Position numbers and translations under genes: made by a program
Source of the DNA: CAZYAK01 sp964403335
GTDB taxonomy: Bacteria > Patescibacteriota > Gracilibacteria > Peribacterales > Peribacteraceae
Direction of reading: 5' to 3'
Assembly (NCBI GenBank): GCA_964403335.1
Contig: CAYOFI010000002.1
Span: forward strand, 62,001-126,000
Length of the DNA: 64,000 nt
Notes under the pieces: model-generated
What the model was told of the DNA's origin: nothing
Databases searched by the model: none
What the model saw: the letters and a program-made list of their open reading frames with translations, nothing else
In this document: positions 58,998 to 64,000 of the stretch, piece after piece
Position numbering within the stretch: position 1 is the stretch's first letter
How the letters are laid out: every line of letters starts with the position of its first letter

Positions 58998-59159
58998 AAG
59001 AGGAAGGAGGAAGTGGCCGCAGTGTAATCTCTTCTTTTGGGTTTTCTAGATCATTTTCCTTCACGTATGCGCGAATTCTGCGTAGAAATTTCCGGTGTTT
59101 CCCGCTTGCCCTTTCAGGGGTCGAACGGTAGGCTTTGCAGTGCGTTTTTACGCTACTGT

Positions 59160-60185
59160 ATGCCATTTCGTACTCTTGCCGGCTTGGCGGTTTCCTGTGC
59201 ATTCTGTGCAGGTCTCATGCCAGGGTCGGCCCTCGCCGCGCCCCCAAAAAATGAACCGTTTTTCGATATACCCGCGGATCACTATTCGTACGACGCCGTC
59301 GAGTATCTGCGGAATGCCGGGATCTTGAAAGGGTACGCCGACGGAACGTTCCGCCCCGATAAAAAAGTAAATCGCGCGGAAGCACTTGCCATCATCGCCA
59401 CGCAATTGCTCTCCGATGCCGACGCAAAAAAATATATCACCTCTCCGTTCACCGACGTTCCCGATGACGCGTGGTTCTTGCCGTATGTGGAGTGGGCTCG
59501 CGGAAAAGGCATCGTGCAAGGTCCGCCTGCGGCTGCGAAGTTTGACGGAGCCCGCCCCGTGACCAAAGTGGAATTGATCAAAATGTTTTTGCTCAGCCGC
59601 AAAGTCGATCCCAATTCCTTCGGCGACATCACATTGCCGCTGTCCCGCGACGCGTCGGACACCAAAGCTTGGTACTACCCGACGCTGCGCTACGCCATCG
59701 CCAGCTCAATGACCACGGCCACGACGCAGCATTTATTTGCTCCGGATAAGCAGCTGACGCGCGGGGAAGTCGCGCTCCTTCTCTATCGGTTCTTCCAGTA
59801 TCGCGACGGTCAACGCGCCTCGGAGGCGCTCGCGGAAGCGCGAAAAGAAGTGGAGAACGTCATCAATTTCCTCTCGGCCGGAAGTTTTGCCGATGCGCAG
59901 TACGCATCCGCCAGAGGACTGCTGCTCGCGCGGGGCGCCAACGAAAAGCGTCCGACCGAGGCCGTGGTGAAAGTGGCCGTGAAGATCGCCGAAGGCACTC
60001 GCGCCCTGGTCCGCGCCTACGAATCGGCACAGAAGCAGGATTGGGACTCCGTCGTGAAACTGTCGCAGGATGCATGGTTCCTGGGCGATCAAGCGAAGAA
60101 AATTTCCCCCGAGTCGACCACCGTCGCCGAACAATTGCAAACGTACGCCAAGAGTTTTGCGGATCAAGCGCGCAAGTATCAGTAA
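59160..60185 (+). CDS. S-layer homology (SLH) domain protein
   Basis: 341 residues from ATG 59160, giving a signal peptide LAGLAVSCAFCAGLMPGSALAAPP (in part FCAGLMPGSALAA). Three SLH repeats follow (~28-215): FFDIPADHYSYDAVEYLRNAGILKGYADGTFRPDKKVNRAEAL (key parts GILKGYADGTFRPDKKVNR), FTDVPDDAWFLPYVEWARGKGI, and WYYPTLRYAIASSM ... LFAPDKQLTRGEVALLLYRF. SLH domains bind secondary cell-wall polymer. The C-terminal ~110 residues are a helical domain. It likely sits on or links the S-layer. The longer upstream frame is not used. Confidence 0.88.
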   Translation: MPFRTLAGLAVSCAFCAGLMPGSALAAPPKNEPFFDIPADHYSYDAVEYLRNAGILKGYADGTFRPDKKVNRAEALAIIATQLLSDADAKKYITSPFTDVPDDAWFLPYVEWARGKGIVQGPPAAAKFDGARPVTKVELIKMFLLSRKVDPNSFGDITLPLSRDASDTKAWYYPTLRYAIASSMTTATTQHLFAPDKQLTRGEVALLLYRFFQYRDGQRASEALAEARKEVENVINFLSAGSFADAQYASARGLLLARGANEKRPTEAVVKVAVKIAEGTRALVRAYESAQKQDWDSVVKLSQDAWFLGDQAKKISPESTTVAEQLQTYAKSFADQARKYQ

Positions 60186-60223
60186 AGATGCGGGCAGGCA
60201 TAATTGAGTAATTATCTATTTTA

Positions 60224-60232
60224 TGGTATAAT
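60224..60232 (+). promoter_or_regulatory. Extended -10 (leaderless)
   Basis: TGG-TATAAT, hexamer 6 nt before ATG 60239; the same TTATGGTATAAT string stands before the methyltransferase gene at 22590. Confidence 0.65.
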
Positions 60233-60238
60233 ATTTTT

Positions 60239-60631
60239 ATGCCGGAAATTCTGGATGTCGGCAGAGAATCTCTGGGCCGCATTGTGTCCGAAACAAAAAA
60301 GGGGGCTGCCAAAACAGAGAATATCGTCGGGAAGACCGTCGATGGAATCACCGGTGGCGCTGTGCAGGTGGTGGCAGAAGCCGCATTCCATTTGCCCAAA
60401 AATCTGATTCTCAAACCCGTCGCGTCCACGCTGACAAAATGGGTGAAGACCGGAGTCGGCTATGCGCTCGCATATAGTTGGGAAGGCCTGAAACGTGTGC
60501 CATTACTGCCCTTCACCACGCGTAATTCCTTGAGCACACCGCCCTATCGCGTTACCTTGCCCTCTGATGCACCCCCCTCCCCTCCTCCGCTTCCAAGCGC
60601 GCACCCAGACGGGCGCAGCGAGAGGCCGTGA
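60239..60631 (+). CDS. Small protein of unknown function, operon start for riboflavin kinase
   Basis: 130 residues. N-terminal half amphipathic and basic (ESLGRIVSETKKGAAKTENIVGK), then AEAAFHLPKNLILKPVASTLTKW and a Pro-rich C-terminus. No family is recognised. The 3' end (from 60567) is overlapped by the riboflavin kinase gene in another frame, so the Pro-rich tail is constrained by that gene. The strong leaderless promoter supports it being a real gene. Confidence 0.55.
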   Translation: MPEILDVGRESLGRIVSETKKGAAKTENIVGKTVDGITGGAVQVVAEAAFHLPKNLILKPVASTLTKWVKTGVGYALAYSWEGLKRVPLLPFTTRNSLSTPPYRVTLPSDAPPSPPPLPSAHPDGRSERP

Positions 60632-60962
60632 ACTTGGCTTCCCGACGATTAATTTCCGCCTGGATGACATCCCCCCTGAATGTGAAGAGGGTATTTATGC
60701 CTGCCGTGTGACTATCGACGGAACGATCTATGACGGCGCACTCCATTACGGTCCGCGTCCGGCCGTGCAAGCCGGCATCGCCTGTGAAGTGCACCTTCTC
60801 GATGTCACTCTTTCCACACTGCCAGACTCGGCAGAAATATCGATTATTGAACGTTTACGTGATGTAATGGACTTTCCGACCAAAGAAAAACTTGTCGCCC
60901 AGATCGCGGATGATGTTCGCCAGACCCGGCAAATCCTTGGAGAGAAGCCCATGAATCCCTAA
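60567..60962 (+). CDS. Stand-alone riboflavin kinase
   Basis: 131 residues. RGRELGFPTINFRL (ATP/Mg loop), GIYACRVTIDGTIYDGALHYGPRPAV (in part GIYACRVTIDG, ALHYGPRPAV) and CEVHLLDVTLSTL (catalytic Glu region) define the flavokinase domain usually found at the C-terminus of RibF. Here there is no FAD synthetase half, so it should make FMN only. It starts within the previous gene (65-nt overlap in a different frame), probably translationally linked, and ends 43 nt before the MurE-like gene. Confidence 0.85.
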   Translation: MHPPPLLRFQARTQTGAARGRELGFPTINFRLDDIPPECEEGIYACRVTIDGTIYDGALHYGPRPAVQAGIACEVHLLDVTLSTLPDSAEISIIERLRDVMDFPTKEKLVAQIADDVRQTRQILGEKPMNP

Positions 60963-61005
60963 TTGGAGCTTTTCAGCAGCTCTCCTCTGCGTCACACTAC
61001 TCGAC

Positions 61006-62325
61006 ATGGCGCCGTCCTTTTTGCGTCCCCTCCGGAAAATCCTGCCGAACCGCCATCCGGTCCGGTTAGCTTGGCATCGCGCGAAATCTTTCCTGGCTGC
61101 TGTACGGTACGGATTTCCCGCGCGCTCTCTGACGGTAATCGGCATCACGGGCACGGACGGGAAGACGACAACCGTCGGCATGACCGCGCACATTTTGCAC
61201 AAGTACGGCATTCCCTGCGGCGCACTTTCCACCGCCTTCTTCCGCGTTCGCGACAAGGTCACCTGGAACGCGACGCAAAAAACCTCGCCGTCGCCGTTTG
61301 TGGTGCAGGGATTTTTACGTCGATGGGTGAGAGAAGGCTGCACGCACGCGGTGCTTGAGTGTTCATCGCACGGTCTTGTGCAAGGACGCACAAACTGGAT
61401 CTGGCCGCATGTTGCTGCGATTACCAACACGTCGCCCGAACATTTGGATTATCACGGCACGATGCAGCAGTACCGTGCGGATAAAGCGCTGCTGTTTCGG
61501 ATGTTGAAAGGAAAAGGCGTAAAAATTCTGAACGCGCACGATGAGACGTATGCTCTCTACAAAGAAATTCCTTCCTCCTACACCATCGCGTACTCGGCGG
61601 ATGAAACCTGGCAACAAAATGGCGTTGCCGACCATCTGTGGCTGACAGACGTGTCGGTTCGCACGACGGGCGCGAGCGCGACGATTCACCGGTCGCGCGA
61701 TACGAATCTGCGCACGCTCTCCCTGCCGATCGCCGGCGCATTCAATTTGGAAAACGCACTCTGCGCCATCGGATGCGCCGTGGTATGCGGAGTTGGCATC
61801 GATGGAGCCGTCGCGGCATTGTCGACCTTTACCGGAGTGCCGGGCCGCATCGAGCGCATCGATGAAGGCCAGCCGTTTGCCGTATTCGTCGATTTTACAG
61901 TCACACCCGCCTCATACGAACGAACGCTGAGCACGATCCGCGACATGCTGGGTGCCGGAAAGCGGCTCTTGGTCTTGACCGGCAGCTGCGGCGACCGCAT
62001 GCGCGAGAAGCGTCCGTTGATCGGGAAAATCTGCAGTTCGCTTGCCGATATCGTCGTGGTGAGCAATGAAGATCCGTATACGGAGGACCCCGAGAAAATC
62101 ATCGATGAAGTCTGGGCGGGCGTCGATCAATCCAAAACCCAAGCGCACCGCATTGTCGATCGTTTGGAAGCCATCAAGTTTTTGTTTTCGACGGCGCGTC
62201 CGGGTGATGCGGTCCTGCTTTGTGGCAAGGGCAGCGACACGACCATGTGGGTGAAGACGGGACAGATTCCGTGGAATGAGCGCGAGATCGCGCGGAAGTT
62301 GCTGCGCAAGGAGAAGGCCGAGTAA
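61006..62325 (+). CDS. MurE-like Mur ligase lacking the N-terminal UDP-binding domain
   Basis: 439 residues. ATP-binding GITGTDGKTTTVGM, LECSSHGLVQGRT, NTSPEHLDYHGTMQQY, FNLENALCAIGCAV, PGRIERIDEGQPFAVFVDFTVTP (in part GRIERIDEGQPFAVFVDF) and LTGSCGDRMREKRP are MurE-type. Compared with MurE (~490 residues) the first domain is replaced by ~40 basic residues, and the DNPRxEdP amino-acid selectivity loop reads SNEDPYTEDP. It belongs to the group of CPR/MurT-like ligases whose substrate may differ from UDP-MurNAc-dipeptide. In the same direction as riboflavin kinase and rnhB; spacing is short. Confidence 0.85.
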   Translation: MAPSFLRPLRKILPNRHPVRLAWHRAKSFLAAVRYGFPARSLTVIGITGTDGKTTTVGMTAHILHKYGIPCGALSTAFFRVRDKVTWNATQKTSPSPFVVQGFLRRWVREGCTHAVLECSSHGLVQGRTNWIWPHVAAITNTSPEHLDYHGTMQQYRADKALLFRMLKGKGVKILNAHDETYALYKEIPSSYTIAYSADETWQQNGVADHLWLTDVSVRTTGASATIHRSRDTNLRTLSLPIAGAFNLENALCAIGCAVVCGVGIDGAVAALSTFTGVPGRIERIDEGQPFAVFVDFTVTPASYERTLSTIRDMLGAGKRLLVLTGSCGDRMREKRPLIGKICSSLADIVVVSNEDPYTEDPEKIIDEVWAGVDQSKTQAHRIVDRLEAIKFLFSTARPGDAVLLCGKGSDTTMWVKTGQIPWNEREIARKLLRKEKAE

Positions 62326-62335
62326 TGTTCCTCGC

Positions 62336-62974
62336 ATGTGGGGTAATGCACCGTTCATCGCGGGAATTGACGAAGCCGGTCGCGGCGCATTGGCGGGGCC
62401 TGTTGTTGCGGGGGCATGCATCATTCCCACCGAAGTGTTTCGACGTCGTCATTCCTTCATGTGCTGGTCACCGCATAAAAGAATTCCGGACGAAGATTGT
62501 CTGATCGCGGACAGCAAAATGCTCACACCCGAAGAACGCGAGTTCGCATACGCGTGGATCATCGAGAATTGTCCGTGGGGGGTGGGCATCGCGGATGCAT
62601 CGGTGATTGAAGAACACGGAATTCTCGCCGCAACATTGCAAGCGATGCATGGCGCACTCGCGGATGTACGACGCAAAGCAGAGCCGCGTGCACTCTTGAT
62701 TGATGGCCGTGATGCATTCTCGTTTCCACTTCCTCACACATCGATCATCCGCGGCGACGGGACCGAGCCGAGCATCGCCGCGGCATCCATTATCGCCAAA
62801 GTGACGCGCGACAGACTGATGATCACGGCACACGAGCAATACCCGGAATATGGCTTTATACAGCACAAAGGCTATGGCACGGATGTGCACCGCCATGCCA
62901 TTCGTCAGCACGGGCCGTGCGCGATACACAGAATGTCTTTTCTTGGGAAGACGCTGCAGATGGAATTGGTTTAA
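62336..62974 (+). CDS. rnhB: Ribonuclease HII
   Basis: 212 residues from ATG 62336, 11 nt after the ligase stop. IAGIDEAGRGALAGPVVAG (first Asp-Glu pair), ADSKMLTPEERE, GVGIADASVIEEHGI, LLIDGRDAF, IRGDGTEPSIAAASIIAKVTRD (in part GDGTEPSIAAASIIAKV) and YGFIQHKGYGT cover all RNase HII motifs. It removes RNA and single ribonucleotides from DNA. A 20-residue internal insert (FMCWSPHKRIPDEDC) precedes the SK motif. Confidence 0.95.
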   Translation: MWGNAPFIAGIDEAGRGALAGPVVAGACIIPTEVFRRRHSFMCWSPHKRIPDEDCLIADSKMLTPEEREFAYAWIIENCPWGVGIADASVIEEHGILAATLQAMHGALADVRRKAEPRALLIDGRDAFSFPLPHTSIIRGDGTEPSIAAASIIAKVTRDRLMITAHEQYPEYGFIQHKGYGTDVHRHAIRQHGPCAIHRMSFLGKTLQMELV

Positions 62975-62983
62975 ATATTGCTC

Positions 62984-63051
62984 GTAGCTGCCCTCATCCC
63001 AAACCTTTCTCCCTTTCGAGGAAGAAGGGGCCGGGGGGTGAGGGCAGCTAC
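62984..63051. repeat. Long inverted repeat between rnhB and lgt
   Basis: GTAGCTGCCCTCA (62984-62996) pairs perfectly with TGAGGGCAGCTAC (63039-63051). The inside (CTCCCTTTCGAGGAAGAAGG) is imperfectly paired too. Probably a terminator-like element for these convergent genes, and of a type often repeated in genomes. Confidence 0.6.
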
Positions 63052-63836
63052 TTCGCCGATCTCCTACAACTCACCCACCCCCACAACACGATTCCCAGAA
63101 TAAACATCGGAATCGTATACAGCTGACCGCGCGTCACCATCCATCCGAAAAGATCCACAAGCGGGTACTGCTGCACGCGCACATATTCCACCGCAAAGCG
63201 TCCGACTCCGTAGAGCAATAAAAAGAGCGCGGATGTTTTTCCGGCGGAGGCCATTCCGGTTTTCGACAGATGCCAATAACACAACGCCGCATTCAGCAAA
63301 TCAATCGTCATGGAATACAACTGTGCGGGATGGCGCAGACCTTCCACGCCCGGAATCATGATCCCCCACGGCAACGTGGTGACCGTGCCGTACAGTTCCT
63401 GATTGATGAAATTCCCGAACCGTCCCAATGCCAGTCCGATACACGCGGGTACGACCAATACATCCATCAGCGATAAAAATGACACATGCTTCCACCACGA
63501 CGCAAAGACCGCCGCAATGATGACGCCGATCAGTCCGCCGTGGAACGACATGCCTCCGTGCCATACCGCCAGTATCTCCAGCGGATCACGCCAATAGGTC
63601 ATCGGATCGTACAAAAATACATATCCAAGCCTGCCGCCGATGATCACGCCCAGGATCAGATACGTCAGCACTTCCCACCATTCGTCACGGGTGAACGGAA
63701 GATTTCTGCGATTCTGCAACCGCGGCAACAAATATCCCGCGATGATAAACGCCAACAGGTACATGATCCCGTACCAATGGATGGAAAATCCAAACAGTTC
63801 CAGCGCTACCGCGCGCGACGGAAAGAAGGCGATCAT
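63048..63836 (-). CDS. lgt: Prolipoprotein diacylglyceryl transferase
   Basis: 262 residues with about seven transmembrane helices. The Lgt signature GRFGNFINQELYG is complete (GRxxNFxNxE), along with the HGGMSFHGGLIG motif and FGFSIHWYGIMYLLAF at the N-terminus. It puts the first lipid on prolipoproteins, matching the several lipobox proteins in this window (35235, 54808, 56433). A signal peptidase II gene is not in view. Starts at ATG 63836; overlaps the repeat at its 3' end. Confidence 0.95.
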   Translation of the reverse strand: MIAFFPSRAVALELFGFSIHWYGIMYLLAFIIAGYLLPRLQNRRNLPFTRDEWWEVLTYLILGVIIGGRLGYVFLYDPMTYWRDPLEILAVWHGGMSFHGGLIGVIIAAVFASWWKHVSFLSLMDVLVVPACIGLALGRFGNFINQELYGTVTTLPWGIMIPGVEGLRHPAQLYSMTIDLLNAALCYWHLSKTGMASAGKTSALFLLLYGVGRFAVEYVRVQQYPLVDLFGWMVTRGQLYTIPMFILGIVLWGWVSCRRSAK

Positions 63837-63863
63837 GGCTATACACTACCATCATTTTGCCGT

Positions 63864-63869
63864 TAGAAT
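63864..63869 (+). promoter_or_regulatory. -10 element of tsaD (leaderless)
   Basis: TAGAAT, 6 nt before ATG 63876. Confidence 0.55.
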
Positions 63870-63875
63870 TCACGC

Positions 63876-64000
63876 ATGCTTGTCTTAGGCATTGAAACAT
63901 CGTGCGATGAAACATCGGTCGCCGTCGTGGAAGACGGTCGCCGTGTGAAGTCCAATGCTATCGCCAGCTCCCGCAAGCAATTTGCGCTGCTGGCAGGCGT
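63876..64000 (+). CDS. tsaD: tRNA N6-threonylcarbamoyladenosine synthase TsaD (partial, runs off right edge)
   Basis: First ~41 residues only: MLVLGIETSCDETSVAVVEDG is the invariant start of TsaD/Kae1 (quoted to MLVLGIETSCDETSVAVV). The ASKH-fold enzyme transfers the threonylcarbamoyl group to A37 of ANN-decoding tRNAs. Identity is sure from the GIETSCDET motif. Confidence 0.93.
   Translation, partial: MLVLGIETSCDETSVAVVEDGRRVKSNAIASSRKQFALLAG

Overview
The window is a gene-dense stretch (standard genetic code, host genes roughly 50-60% GC) from what looks like a member of the Candidate Phyla Radiation/Patescibacteria, with a flavour closest to Peregrinibacteria/Peribacteria. That placement is inferred from the mix of genes: DUF3160 and DUF5667 proteins, TrmB-type regulators, MEMO-CapA and SLH surface proteins, a short carbon pathway (ROK kinase, gnd, tal, tkt, pyk) and stand-alone minimal enzymes. 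No rRNA or ribosomal-protein gene is present to prove it. Two 10-base N runs (7383-7392, 52866-52875) show this is a scaffolded assembly.

Layout. 1-2000: partial pdxS and a bactofilin-like membrane protein. 2144-10740: an accessory island starting at tRNA-Pro(TGG). Its large serine recombinase runs into the tRNA, followed (all on the minus strand) by an OLD-type ATPase/TOPRIM nuclease, two unknown genes, a HEPN-like protein, a tyrosine recombinase and an XRE regulator. This block looks like a mobile defence module. 10748-19328: housekeeping genes (queuosine-precursor transporter, ABC exporter, priA, aquaporin-like channel, SpoU methyltransferase, purQ, frr, pyrH). 19434-20822: tRNA-Arg(TCT) with a 1.3 kb AT-rich island bounded by a 13-bp repeat of the tRNA end and carrying a Panacea-type toxin-antitoxin pair.

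20886-32113: a surface/regulatory region with duplicated parts: two TMTC-like GT-C/TPR membrane proteins, two TrmB regulators with palindromic operators, and two secreted proteins that share an unusual C-terminal signature (CSWCSF ... WANQQGWNWG) and similar terminators. 32147-44604: a PAS histidine kinase, PQQ-type sugar dehydrogenase lipoprotein, desaturase, pyk, rsmH-ftsL-like pair, L,D-transpeptidase, tRNA-Ser(GCT), a Cas4-like nuclease, and an ECF sigma/DUF5667 pair. 44765-52431: carbon metabolism (ROK sugar kinase, gnd, tal, tkt) interrupted by an M23 peptidase, a C39-like peptidase and a REP-associated transposase with its palindromes. 52449-64000: tRNA-Ser(TGA) with a duplicated 3' end, a possible caspase-fold (clan CD) protein, a MEMO-CapA lipoprotein coupled to a DUF3160 lipoprotein, an SLH protein, riboflavin kinase, a MurE-like ligase, rnhB, lgt and the start of tsaD.

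Expression signals are distinctive. Many genes have an extended -10 element (TGnTATAAT-like) 6-9 nt before the start codon, which implies leaderless mRNAs; many others have a pyrimidine-rich leader with no Shine-Dalgarno sequence. All functional calls rest on reading motifs by eye; no database search was possible.
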